Translations under genes and position numbers: made by a program
From: Prevotellaceae bacterium
Lineage (GTDB): Bacteria; Bacteroidota; Bacteroidia; Bacteroidales; Bacteroidaceae
Assembly (NCBI GenBank): GCA_029218445.1
Contig: JAQXRI010000110.1
Span: 1-49,655 of the forward strand
Length of the DNA: 49,655 nucleotides
Direction: 5' to 3'
Notes under the pieces: generated by a model
Database searches by the model: none
Told to the model about the DNA's origin: nothing
Seen by the model: only the letters and a program-made list of their open reading frames with translations
In this document: positions 15,008 through 22,673 of the stretch, piece by piece
Layout: every line of letters begins with the position of its first letter
How positions within the stretch are numbered: position 1 is the stretch's first letter

Positions 15008-15945
15008 TTTTTCAATTCTTTAATGTTATACAATGGTCGGCCTTTCACCTCTTTATATATCTTGCCAATGTAGATGCCCACGAGGCCAACGGAAATGAGC
15101 GTCACGCCGCCTACAAACCATACGCTGAGCATAATCGACGCCCATCCGGGCACGGCCGTGCCCACAATGAGAGCGTGGATGACGTAAACGCCTATGGCAA
15201 GGCATACGATGATGAACAGCAGTCCGATATACATTATGAAGAAGATGGGCTTGACGGAGAACGACGTGATGCCGTCGAGTGCGAGCGAGAGCATCTTGGC
15301 AAGTGTGTATTTCGACTGGCCTGCCTCGCGTTCGCCTATGATGTCGTCCACGGTTGTCGAGTCGAGTCCAATCATGGGTATCAGTCCCCTTAGATACAGG
15401 TTCTTCTCCTGATAGCGTGCCAGAATGTTGAGTGCGCGGCTGCTCATGAGCCTGAAGTCGGCGTGGTTGTGTACTATCTCCACACCCATTTTGCGTTGCA
15501 GCTTGTAGAAGGCCACTGCCGACATGCGTTTCAGCACGGGGTCGGCCGTTCTCGACACCTTTACTCCATATACTATTTCGTAGCCCTTCTCGTATTCGTC
15601 AATCATGAGCGGAATGGTGTTGATGTCGTCCTGAAGGTCGGCGTCGATGGTTATTACTGCGTCGGCCATGTCCTTGGCCGTCATCATTCCGGCCATGATG
15701 GCGTTCTGATGGCCTACGTTGCGCGTGAGGTTGATGCCTTTGACATACTTGTTGCTGTCGTTCAGTCGGCTGATAATCTGCCACGTGCTGTCGTGGCTTC
15801 CGTCGTTGACGTACATTATGAAGCTGTCGTGGCGTATTTTCTTCTCTTCTACGAGTCGGTCGAGAAGTGCGGTGAGCCGCCGCGTCGAGGCTTCGAGCAC
15901 TTCCTCTTCGTTATAGCATGGCGAGACAATGGATAGTCGTATCAT
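15004..15945 (-). CDS. GtrB/ArnC-type glycosyltransferase family 2
   Basis: 313 aa. The N-terminal GT-A domain has SPCYNEEE, VNDGSHDST and the metal-binding DADLQDD. Two C-terminal transmembrane helices (~residues 230-295) are followed by a cytoplasmic KxLYNIKEL tail. This layout is that of polyprenyl-phosphate glucosyl-/formamidoarabinosyl-transferases, which load a nucleotide sugar onto undecaprenyl phosphate. It overlaps the deacetylase upstream and the GT87 downstream by 4 bp each. GtrA at the head of the operon would flip the product. Confidence 0.9.
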   Translation of the reverse strand: MIRLSIVSPCYNEEEVLEASTRRLTALLDRLVEEKKIRHDSFIMYVNDGSHDSTWQIISRLNDSNKYVKGINLTRNVGHQNAIMAGMMTAKDMADAVITIDADLQDDINTIPLMIDEYEKGYEIVYGVKVSRTADPVLKRMSAVAFYKLQRKMGVEIVHNHADFRLMSSRALNILARYQEKNLYLRGLIPMIGLDSTTVDDIIGEREAGQSKYTLAKMLSLALDGITSFSVKPIFFIMYIGLLFIIVCLAIGVYVIHALIVGTAVPGWASIMLSVWFVGGVTLISVGLVGIYIGKIYKEVKGRPLYNIKELKK

Positions 15946-16736
15946 TTTTTCTGCTCCTTATTCTTTTGTTGTCCAACAAACTCGGTGAATGTAGCAAAGC
16001 GGTGTCCCTTGGCCTTCAGCATTTTTATGAGGCGGTCGAGGCGAGCCTTCATGTCAAGTCCGCTGTGGTTCTTTATGATGAACGGCATCCTGTATTCGGG
16101 ATGCTCCTTCAGCTCATAGAACTCCCACGGGTGGAAGTATGTTACGAAATAGCCGTCGTGGGCCACCACCCTGCGCACCATCATGTGGTAGAGCCACTGG
16201 GGAAGGTTGTGGAGCGAGAGCCAAAACAGCGGGAAACGCAGCAGCGGCGTGACCGATGCCGGTATCTGCATCACTCCACCGCGCATGAACCATGTGCGTG
16301 GAGCCGTGAGGTGCATGTATCTTCCGGGTATGAATGCCGGATTGAGCGACGAGTTGTAGGTGTAGCCCATGCGTTCTATCTCGCTGTCGCTCACGCTGAA
16401 CATGCGCGGCTGACGGTAGCCCTTCACCTCGATGCCCAAGAGCGACTCGATGGTGTTTTTCGACTCTTCTACGTCGGTGGCCTTTGGCTGCCAGTGGTCA
16501 ACGCCGTGGCAAGCCACCTCATGTCCTTCGTCAATGATGCGCCGCATCACCTCGGGTGCAAGCCTTACAAAGTTGGCCGTGCAGAAGAAAGTGCCCTTTA
16601 CGCCATTGTCCTTCAGGCAGTCGAGAATGCGGTTGGTGCCCACTATCGACACCTTCATGCCCTCTTCAAGCGAAAAATCGACACCATGCTCACGAGGCAC
16701 ATCAAACTCTTCGGTATCAAAACTCAATAATATCAT
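15942..16736 (-). CDS. Polysaccharide deacetylase family protein (NodB homology)
   Basis: 264 aa from the ATG at 16736. The longer in-frame start at 16766 lies inside the upstream GtrA gene, and an AGGA-rich site (GGAAAAAAAGGATAG) precedes 16736. NodB motifs are SFDTEE (metal Asp), GTFFCTANF, and HEVACHGVDHW (metal His residues), plus a C-terminal FHPWEF. Members remove N- or O-acetyl groups from glycans or act on related amides. Here the neighbours (GtrA, GtrB, GT87) favour a lipid-linked sugar or surface glycan as substrate, as ArnD does in the aminoarabinose pathway. No signal peptide is apparent. Confidence 0.85.
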   Translation of the reverse strand: MILLSFDTEEFDVPREHGVDFSLEEGMKVSIVGTNRILDCLKDNGVKGTFFCTANFVRLAPEVMRRIIDEGHEVACHGVDHWQPKATDVEESKNTIESLLGIEVKGYRQPRMFSVSDSEIERMGYTYNSSLNPAFIPGRYMHLTAPRTWFMRGGVMQIPASVTPLLRFPLFWLSLHNLPQWLYHMMVRRVVAHDGYFVTYFHPWEFYELKEHPEYRMPFIIKNHSGLDMKARLDRLIKMLKAKGHRFATFTEFVGQQKNKEQKK

Positions 16737-16740
16737 AGTT

Positions 16741-17181
16741 CTATCCTTTTTTTCCTTTAAACACAAAATGCAGTAATGTGAAATTGACGGGGACGGCTAT
16801 TGACAGCACCAGCAGCGGTGCCAGCAGCCTATGCACCCCTATGGCAATGAACAAGTTGAACAATGCAATGTGAAGAACGTAGTTTACCAAGTGGCTTCCG
16901 CCGAACCCCGCCGCCTTCTTTGCCGACACGTCCGAGCGGAAGGTGAAGTAGGTGGTCATGAAGAAATTGCACACGAGACTTACTACATAACCCACCGAAT
17001 AGGCCATGCTGAGCCAGAAGCTGCCTTCAGCCGCCTGCTGTATCAGCCAATAGACACCATAGTGTATGGCGGCGGCGATGACACCTACTATGCAGAAACG
17101 CACAAACTCCTGCACCTTGTCGTTATGCAGCATTTCTTTTATCCAAAGGAGTGTTGCCTTACTTGACGTTTGACTGTTCAT
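16741..17181 (-). CDS. GtrA family membrane protein
   Basis: 146 aa with four transmembrane helices. The GtrA signature is visible (FVRFCIVGVIAAAIHYGVYW, then NFFMTTYFTFRS and FVFKGKKG at the end). GtrA proteins are proposed flippases for undecaprenyl-phosphate sugars. It is the first gene of the leftward operon with promoter 17218-17248, followed after 4 bp by the deacetylase start. It fits with the GtrB-type GT2 two genes on. Confidence 0.9.
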   Translation of the reverse strand: MNSQTSSKATLLWIKEMLHNDKVQEFVRFCIVGVIAAAIHYGVYWLIQQAAEGSFWLSMAYSVGYVVSLVCNFFMTTYFTFRSDVSAKKAAGFGGSHLVNYVLHIALFNLFIAIGVHRLLAPLLVLSIAVPVNFTLLHFVFKGKKG

Positions 17182-17217
17182 TTCGCTAATTATTAACCTA
17201 TCCTAATATTTACGCCG

Positions 17218-17248
17218 CAAAATTATATAAAAATGTTGAAATGTGCAA
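17218..17248 (-). promoter_or_regulatory. Promoter of the surface-glycan operon
   Basis: On the minus strand TTG (17248-17246), 20-bp spacer, TAATTTTG (17225-17218), 36 bp upstream of the GtrA start. It is the only full promoter I saw for the six- or seven-gene leftward operon. Confidence 0.7.
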
Positions 17249-17270
17249 ACATATTGCCGGTTTATTGTCG

Positions 17271-18329
17271 TTATTTGACGCAAGGCACCCACACGGCTAT
17301 CGTTTTGAGCATGAAATATGGCTCCGACATGTACATGAGGCCTTGGTAGGGATTGGCTGTTCCCCACGAGTTTTTCATTATGAAGTAACGCTGTCCACGT
17401 TCGTCGTGTGCAATGCCTACTATGGCCATGCAGTGGTCGTCGGTGGTGCGTCGCGTCTCAAACAGGCGTTGGCGCAGTTGCTGTGTGGGGCGCTGATTGG
17501 TGGGGGTAAGGGCCATGCCTTGCCTGAACGAGAACAGCGGCTCGCTTATGTCGCCTTCCCAGCACACTCCGTGTCCTTGCTCCACCGCCTCCACCGTTGC
17601 GCTCAGTAGCGAGTCGAGCGGAAGGTTGAGAAAGAGGTTGTGGCGGCGGTTGTCGGGCAGTTCGAGGTCGATGCTGTGGCCAAACGGATGATGGGTGAAG
17701 CTGGTCAGTGCCTTGAAGTAGCTGCCGGGGCAAACGCTGCGACCAAACTCCTCGGGCGTGTATTCGGCGCCCAGCATATAGACGTGGTGAGGCACCGGGC
17801 CGAGGCTCTCGTCGAGCATGTGGTCGAGCATTGGCCTGAATTTGCGGGGCGATGACTTGCTGTTGACGGCCTTTTGGGCTATGGCCTTGGTCTTGCGGGC
17901 AAGCAGGCTGAAGCCGGCGGCGGGCGAATGGCCCGACTTTGCCGTGGTGTAGCTGTCGAATGGCATCGCCCCGTGGCGTTCCATTAGTCGCAGCAGGTCG
18001 GAGGCCGTGCCGCGGTCGCTTATTTCAGCCGCACCTCCGGTCAGCACGTGACGGTCAAACTGTTCTTCCAGCATTCGCCGTGCCGCATAGTCGGGCGAGA
18101 GGTTCACCGAGTCGCCTTTCATGATGCGTTCGGTTTCGATGGCGGCCAGCATGGCATAAATCCAGCATGTAGAGCTGTGGCCTTGGTCCTTTATGGGCGT
18201 ATAGCCGTTGAGCACGTCGTTGTCGAAGCGTTTTGGCGGCAAGGCCTTTTGGCTTGATGGTGTGCACGAGGCGAGCCACAGTGTCGTGCAGGCTACGGCT
18301 ACTGCCATTATGTGTTTTTTTGCAGTCAT
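17271..18329 (-). CDS. C1-family (papain-like/bleomycin hydrolase-type) cysteine protease, lipoprotein
   Basis: 352 aa. A lipobox LASC puts the lipidated Cys at residue 22. The active site is C55 in QGHSSTCWIYA, H299 in DDHCMAIVG and N320 in KNSWG. The spacing and the large insert between Cys and His resemble the C1B (aminopeptidase C/bleomycin hydrolase) group more than classic papain. Being lipidated, it would act at the periplasm or cell surface rather than the cytosol. It is monocistronic with promoter 18349-18378. Substrate unknown. Confidence 0.88.
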   Translation of the reverse strand: MTAKKHIMAVAVACTTLWLASCTPSSQKALPPKRFDNDVLNGYTPIKDQGHSSTCWIYAMLAAIETERIMKGDSVNLSPDYAARRMLEEQFDRHVLTGGAAEISDRGTASDLLRLMERHGAMPFDSYTTAKSGHSPAAGFSLLARKTKAIAQKAVNSKSSPRKFRPMLDHMLDESLGPVPHHVYMLGAEYTPEEFGRSVCPGSYFKALTSFTHHPFGHSIDLELPDNRRHNLFLNLPLDSLLSATVEAVEQGHGVCWEGDISEPLFSFRQGMALTPTNQRPTQQLRQRLFETRRTTDDHCMAIVGIAHDERGQRYFIMKNSWGTANPYQGLMYMSEPYFMLKTIAVWVPCVK

Positions 18330-18348
18330 GTTTTGTCGTTTAAATGTG

Positions 18349-18378
18349 CAAAAGTAATAAAACGTCGTTAGAAAGCAA
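18349..18378 (-). promoter_or_regulatory. Promoter of the C1 protease gene
   Basis: On the minus strand TTG (18378-18376), 19-bp spacer, TACTTTTG (18356-18349), 20 bp upstream of the start codon. Confidence 0.65.
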
Positions 18379-18447
18379 AATAAAAAGGGTTAAATAATCG
18401 GGAAAGATGGCCGTATTTCAGATTTTATAATTACTTTTGCGGCTGAT

Positions 18448-19077
18448 ATGAGAAAAACAGTCACATTATTGCTTATGCTGTTGGGCTTTGCCACTGCCTT
18501 TGCCCAAACGGAGGATGACGACGGCGTTCAGGCCGCCGACATCGACGACCCTGCCTTTGTGCCCACCGTCAAGGTGTCGAAGGTGGTTGACCAGGGCGAC
18601 AGCATTCCCTACATGGAGATGAGCAATGTATATGTCTATCCGCAGTTGCAGTTTGGCAACAAGAAGCAGATGAGCGCCTATCTGCGCTTGGTGAGAAACG
18701 TGAAGAAGGTGCTCCCGATAGCCAAGGAGGCCAACCATATTATAGTGGAAACGTATGATTACCTCCAGACGCTGCCCGACAAGAAGGCGCGCGACGAGCA
18801 TCTCAAGTTGGTGGAGAAAAGCATTGTAAGAGACTATAAGCCAAAGATGAAAAACCTCACCTATTCGCAGGGAAAGCTGCTGATAAAACTGGTTTACAGA
18901 GAGTGCGACTCGTCGTCCTACGACATCGTAAAGGCAGTGCTTGGTCCGGTGAGGGCAGGTTTTTGGCAGGCTTTCGCCTGGTGTTTCGGCGCAAGCCTGA
19001 AGAAGGGCTACGACCCGGAAGGCACCGACCGCCTTACCGAGCGTGTCGTATTAATGGTTGAGGCTGGCCAATTGTAG
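18448..19077 (+). CDS. DUF4294 domain-containing secreted protein
   Basis: 209 aa. The signal peptide ends AFA|Q. The mature protein has the DUF4294 pattern: a basic, helical region after YPQLQFGNKKQ, RLVRNVKKVLPIAKEA, LLIKLVYRECDSSSYDIVKAVLGPVRAGFWQ and YDPEGTDRLTERVV. The family is nearly restricted to Bacteroidota and has no known function; the location is periplasmic or envelope. A TACTTTTG -7 box at 18432-18439 lies just upstream. The stop codon is inside the stem of a strong hairpin (19058-19100). Confidence 0.85.
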   Translation: MRKTVTLLLMLLGFATAFAQTEDDDGVQAADIDDPAFVPTVKVSKVVDQGDSIPYMEMSNVYVYPQLQFGNKKQMSAYLRLVRNVKKVLPIAKEANHIIVETYDYLQTLPDKKARDEHLKLVEKSIVRDYKPKMKNLTYSQGKLLIKLVYRECDSSSYDIVKAVLGPVRAGFWQAFAWCFGASLKKGYDPEGTDRLTERVVLMVEAGQL

Positions 19078-19100
19078 GGTTCTACAATTGCCAGCCTCAA
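19058..19100 (+). terminator. Stem-loop containing the DUF4294 stop codon
   Basis: An almost perfect ~19-bp stem (TTGAGGCTGG(C)CAATTGTAG, loop ~GGTT). The TAG stop is in the left arm. No clear T-run follows, so factor-independent termination is uncertain, but it sits at the end of the transcript, 170 bp before the convergent gene. The DNA from 19101 to 19270 shows nothing else I can support. Confidence 0.5.
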
Positions 19101-19270
19101 AATTAACCAATACTATTTGTATCACTTGTTGTCACTTGCGAACCACATGTCCTCACGACATTCTCTTGGCTCTATATGTAGGATAGTTTGTTTTTCGTGT
19201 GCAAAGGTAATACTAAAAAATGAATTGATTACCATATTCTTTGCAAAAACGGTCGTAAACGTTTGCGCTC

Positions 19271-20260
19271 CTACTCGCTGTAAATTACCTGTATCACGGT
19301 TTGGCCTACGGCTTTCAGCGTGATGGTGTCGATGTTGTCCATCGTGTCGTTCACCGTGTGCCATGTGGGTCCAAACGAGCTTTGTGGGCACGACTCGTAG
19401 TAGGGTATGATGTCTATCGTGGGTATGCCAAGTTTCTCGTTTACAGGCACATGGTCGTCGGTCACCATGCCGCCGTCGGCCTTCGGAAACATCGACGAGT
19501 TGCCCAGAGCGTGGGCTGCGTTCCACACCTTTTCAACTATCTCCGGCGCATAGTGCATCGACATGCCCTCGCGGTAGAAAGCAGCTCCGGTGCCGCCCAC
19601 CATGTCCAGCAGTATGCCGTATTCGGCCTTGTAGCCCTTGACGTGAGGGTTGGATGCCCAGTGCTGTGCGCCCAGCGCCCACGAGTTGCCGTCGTCGGCC
19701 TTGTCGCTCCATTGTGGCGTTCCCCAGTCTTCGGCGTCGAAGCAAACGAAATCGACGCCCACCAGCAGGCTGTCGTCGGCGGCCACGAGCCTTGCCACCT
19801 CAAGCATCACGCCCACTCCCGACGCTCCGTCGTTGGCTCCTATGATGGGCTTGTGCCAGTTGGCGCTGTCGGCGTCGTTGTCGGCCCAGGGGCGCGAGTC
19901 CCAGTGTGCGCACAGCAGTATGCGCCTTGTGGCCTTGGGGTTGTGGGTGGCTATTATGTTGGTGGCCTTCAGTGGAGTGCCGTCGTAGCCTTGCAGTGTG
20001 GCCTGCTGTAATGTCACTTCAAGTCCAAACTGCCTGAACTTGTCGGCAATCCATTTCGCACAGCGTTCGTGTTGGTCGCTGTTCATTGTGCGCGGTCCGA
20101 AGTCGCACTGCGCCTTGCAGTAGGCGTAGGCACTGTCGGCCGAAAACTCCGGTCCTACTATCGTTATGGCCGCATTGTCGGTAGTGGGTGTGTTTTTTGT
20201 ATTGCCGCACGACAACATTGCCGTAGCTGCAACGACAAGTAATAAATGTCTGATGTTCAT
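19271..20260 (-). CDS. Zinc-dependent glutaminyl cyclase-like M28 family lipoprotein
   Basis: 329 aa. A lipobox AMLSC sets the lipidated Cys at residue 18. The M28 fold is shown by AHWDSRP (H119, D121), GANDGASG (D144), FDAEDWG (E177) and WHTVND (H301). Trp residues around the active site and the spacing match the bacterial type II glutaminyl-peptide cyclotransferases known from Porphyromonas and Prevotella rather than aminopeptidases. It would convert N-terminal Gln of exported proteins to pyroglutamate. It is the third gene of the operon Lrp - C26/M19 fusion - this gene, 28 bp after the fusion gene. An aminopeptidase role cannot be fully excluded. Confidence 0.85.
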   Translation of the reverse strand: MNIRHLLLVVAATAMLSCGNTKNTPTTDNAAITIVGPEFSADSAYAYCKAQCDFGPRTMNSDQHERCAKWIADKFRQFGLEVTLQQATLQGYDGTPLKATNIIATHNPKATRRILLCAHWDSRPWADNDADSANWHKPIIGANDGASGVGVMLEVARLVAADDSLLVGVDFVCFDAEDWGTPQWSDKADDGNSWALGAQHWASNPHVKGYKAEYGILLDMVGGTGAAFYREGMSMHYAPEIVEKVWNAAHALGNSSMFPKADGGMVTDDHVPVNEKLGIPTIDIIPYYESCPQSSFGPTWHTVNDTMDNIDTITLKAVGQTVIQVIYSE

Positions 20261-20287
20261 AGCTGAAAAGAAAAAAATGATGTGTTT

Positions 20288-22075
20288 TCATTGCCTTGCC
20301 CTCTGCACCGTGGCCATCACTCTCAGGAAGTTGCCTCCCATAATGCGCTGTATGTCGTCGGCGCTGTAGCGTTGCGCCAGCAGCATTCTGGTAAAGTTCA
20401 TTATCTCCGATGCGTCGGCAATGCCCCTCACTCCTCCGTCGCCGTCGAAGTCGGTGCCCAGTCCCACGTGGTCGATGCCCATAATGCTGATGGCGTGGTC
20501 GAGGTGCTGCAGTGCGTCCATTATGGTGGCTTCGCCTTCCTTGCGCAGAAAACCGTTGTAGAGCGTTATCTGCGCCACTCCGCCGTGCTTTGCCAACTGG
20601 CGCATCTGCCCGTCGGTGAGGTTTCGCGGATGGTCGCACAGTGCGCGTGAGCTGCTGTGGCTGCACACTATGGGCTGTCGGCTTATCTCCAGTGCGTCGT
20701 AGAAGCTCTTCTCGCCGGCGTGGCTAAGGTCAACCATTATGCCGTGGCGGTTCATCTCTTCTATCACGCGCTCGCCCAGGCGGCTCACTCCGTTGTGGGT
20801 GTTGCAGCCCTTTGCGCTGTCGCACACGTCGTTGTCGCCGTTGTGGCACAGTGTTATATACACCACTCCGCGCTGTGCGAAGTGCTTCACGTTGGCGGCG
20901 TTGCCGTTTAGAGCCAGTGCGTTTTCAATGCCCAGCATTATCGACTTCCGTCCGTTGCGTTTGTCCTCATACAAGTCTGACGGTGTGCGTGCTATGCTCA
21001 CGTGGTGCTTGTTGGCGGCCACTATGTCCTCTATGCGGTCGAATATGTAGTTGGCGTAGTCCATTGGCGTGGCAGCCTGCAGCCTTGGCTCGTCGGGGTA
21101 TGCGCTGCGTATTATCTGCGAGAAGGCCTCGCCCATTTTCGGCTGTGGCAGGTAGGCCACCATTATTGTCGAGTCGAGCCTTCCCTCGGTCATCTTGTGC
21201 AGATCGACCAAGGCCTTCGTGTCGCGGTGGTCGAAGCTGATGCCTTGCGGAAACAGCATTGGCGTGTCGCAGTGGGTGTCGAGGGTCAGTATTCTGTGGT
21301 GCAGGCGTTTCGTCTCGTCGTACAGTGCGGCCTGCTTTACAAGCCATCTGAACAGCGGCTGGCACTCGTCCATGCACTCGGGATGCCACTGTACGCCTAT
21401 TATGGGCTTATACTCGCTGCTTTCCATGGCCTCAATTATTCCGTCGTCCGACTTTGCCGTTGCTGTGAACCTGTGTCCCGTCTCGGCCACGGCCTGATGG
21501 TGGAACGAGTTCACCCAAATCGTCTCGGTGCCGAAGATGCCGTTGAGCATCGACTTTGGCTTGAGCGTCACGGTGTGGGTAGGCTCGCGGCGGTCGGCAT
21601 CCTGGCTGTGTTTTATCAGACCGTTTCGTGTGCTTATGTCCTGCTCCACTCTTCCGCCCAGTGCCATGGCCAGTGTCTGTATGCCACGGCAAATGCCCAG
21701 CATAGGCATCTGCCTGTTGTAGGCCAGCCTTGTGATGAGCAGTTCGGGCAGGTCGCGCTCGCTGTTAATCGAGTGCAGCCGCGGGCTTGGCTGTTCGCCG
21801 CAATATAAGGGGTTGAAGTCGCCACCGCCGCTCAGCAGCAGTGCGTCGATGTGTTCGAGTGTGTTGATGATGGTGTCGGTGTCTGACAGTGGCGGAATGA
21901 CCATCGGCACTCCTCCCGCCTTTTCCACGGCTTTATAGTAGTATTGGCTCAGCCTTTCTTCTCCGTCGGCATAATTGGCTGTAATGCCGATTACCGGACG
22001 CCTCTTGGCCTCCGGAAATCGGTCATACACGTTGTTCAGCCTGCTTTGCCAGTCAAACTTGTTGTTCATAGTCAT
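20288..22075 (-). CDS. Fusion of a C26 gamma-glutamyl hydrolase and an M19 dipeptidase
   Basis: 595 aa, no signal peptide seen. Residues ~25-250 are a class I amidotransferase-like C26 peptidase (PuuD type): nucleophile C129 in LGICRGIQ and H231-x-E233 in QWHPE. Residues ~260-595 are an M19 renal/membrane-type dipeptidase: H268-x-D270 (LDTHCD), VDLSHAG, CSHSS, and DHVGLGTDFDGD. One chain could cleave gamma-glutamyl bonds and then dipeptides, a plausible salvage route for peptidoglycan, glutathione or poly-gamma-glutamyl fragments. It overlaps the Lrp gene by 4 bp (ATGA), so the regulator and enzyme are made together. Confidence 0.88.
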   Translation of the reverse strand: MTMNNKFDWQSRLNNVYDRFPEAKRRPVIGITANYADGEERLSQYYYKAVEKAGGVPMVIPPLSDTDTIINTLEHIDALLLSGGGDFNPLYCGEQPSPRLHSINSERDLPELLITRLAYNRQMPMLGICRGIQTLAMALGGRVEQDISTRNGLIKHSQDADRREPTHTVTLKPKSMLNGIFGTETIWVNSFHHQAVAETGHRFTATAKSDDGIIEAMESSEYKPIIGVQWHPECMDECQPLFRWLVKQAALYDETKRLHHRILTLDTHCDTPMLFPQGISFDHRDTKALVDLHKMTEGRLDSTIMVAYLPQPKMGEAFSQIIRSAYPDEPRLQAATPMDYANYIFDRIEDIVAANKHHVSIARTPSDLYEDKRNGRKSIMLGIENALALNGNAANVKHFAQRGVVYITLCHNGDNDVCDSAKGCNTHNGVSRLGERVIEEMNRHGIMVDLSHAGEKSFYDALEISRQPIVCSHSSSRALCDHPRNLTDGQMRQLAKHGGVAQITLYNGFLRKEGEATIMDALQHLDHAISIMGIDHVGLGTDFDGDGGVRGIADASEIMNFTRMLLAQRYSADDIQRIMGGNFLRVMATVQRARQ

Positions 22076-22536
22076 TTGTCAACTTTCACGGCTATTTCCC
22101 TCTTTATGCTTTGTTCGAGCGAAATGAGCGTTTCGGTGGCCACAACGCCCGGTATGTCCTGCAGCTGGCCGTTGAGCAGGTCCATGAGCTGCTCGTTGTC
22201 GCGTGCATACAGTTTCACAAGCATTGTATAAGGCCCTGTGGTGAAGTGGCACTCAACTATTTCTGGAATGTGGATGAGCCTTTCCACCACGTTTTTGTAC
22301 ATGTTGCCCCGTTCGAGCGTTATTCCCACGTAAGTGCATGTAGAGTAGCCCAACGACTTGGGATTGACGTCAAATCCGCTGCCCATTATTACATTGCCCT
22401 CGATGAGATGCTGTACGCGCTGGTGGATGGCAGCGCGCGAAACGTTGCATTCCGCCGCTACGTCTTTGAATGGGATTCTGGCATTTTTCGACAATATACT
22501 TAGTATCTTTTTGTCGAGATTGTCAATTTTTTCCAT
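22072..22536 (-). CDS. Lrp/AsnC family transcriptional regulator
   Basis: 154 aa. N-terminal winged HTH (LDKKILSILSKNARIPFKDVAAECNVSRAAIHQRVQ, residues ~6-45) and a C-terminal RAM ligand-binding domain (GYSTCTYVGI..., HFTTGPYTMLVKLYARDNEQLMDLL). These sense amino acids and act as octamers. It heads the operon with the C26/M19 fusion and the glutaminyl cyclase. Control of glutamyl-peptide metabolism or its own operon is a reasonable inference. The promoter is at 22615-22645, and a hairpin (22579-22597) lies in the leader. Confidence 0.92.
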   Translation of the reverse strand: MEKIDNLDKKILSILSKNARIPFKDVAAECNVSRAAIHQRVQHLIEGNVIMGSGFDVNPKSLGYSTCTYVGITLERGNMYKNVVERLIHIPEIVECHFTTGPYTMLVKLYARDNEQLMDLLNGQLQDIPGVVATETLISLEQSIKREIAVKVDK

Positions 22537-22578
22537 CTTTTTTCTGTCTGTGCTTTATTTAGTTGATAGTTTAGCTAA

Positions 22579-22597
22579 AGGCGGCATTTAGCCGCCT
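22579..22597 (-). promoter_or_regulatory. Leader hairpin upstream of the Lrp gene
   Basis: A perfect 7-bp GC-rich stem (AGGCGGC/GCCGCCT) with an ATTTA loop lies between the promoter and the start codon. It could affect translation or mRNA stability. No T-run follows, so it is not a standard terminator. Confidence 0.4.
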
Positions 22598-22614
22598 ATT
22601 TCGCAAATTGTCAG

Positions 22615-22645
22615 CAAAAGTACGACATTTTATTGATATAGTCAA
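22615..22645 (-). promoter_or_regulatory. Promoter of the Lrp - fusion peptidase - glutaminyl cyclase operon
   Basis: On the minus strand TTG (22645-22643), 20-bp spacer, TACTTTTG (22622-22615). Confidence 0.7.
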
Positions 22646-22673
22646 GAAAAAACTGCAAAAAATTACAAATTGC

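Noticed and set aside
19202..19209. TACCTTTG -7 box on the minus strand
   Set aside because: No TTG at 19-20 bp, and it would drive transcription only into the 3' end of the convergent DUF4294 gene.
21002..21808. 268-aa frame opposite the C26/M19 fusion
   Set aside because: Shadow of a gene with two intact catalytic motif sets.
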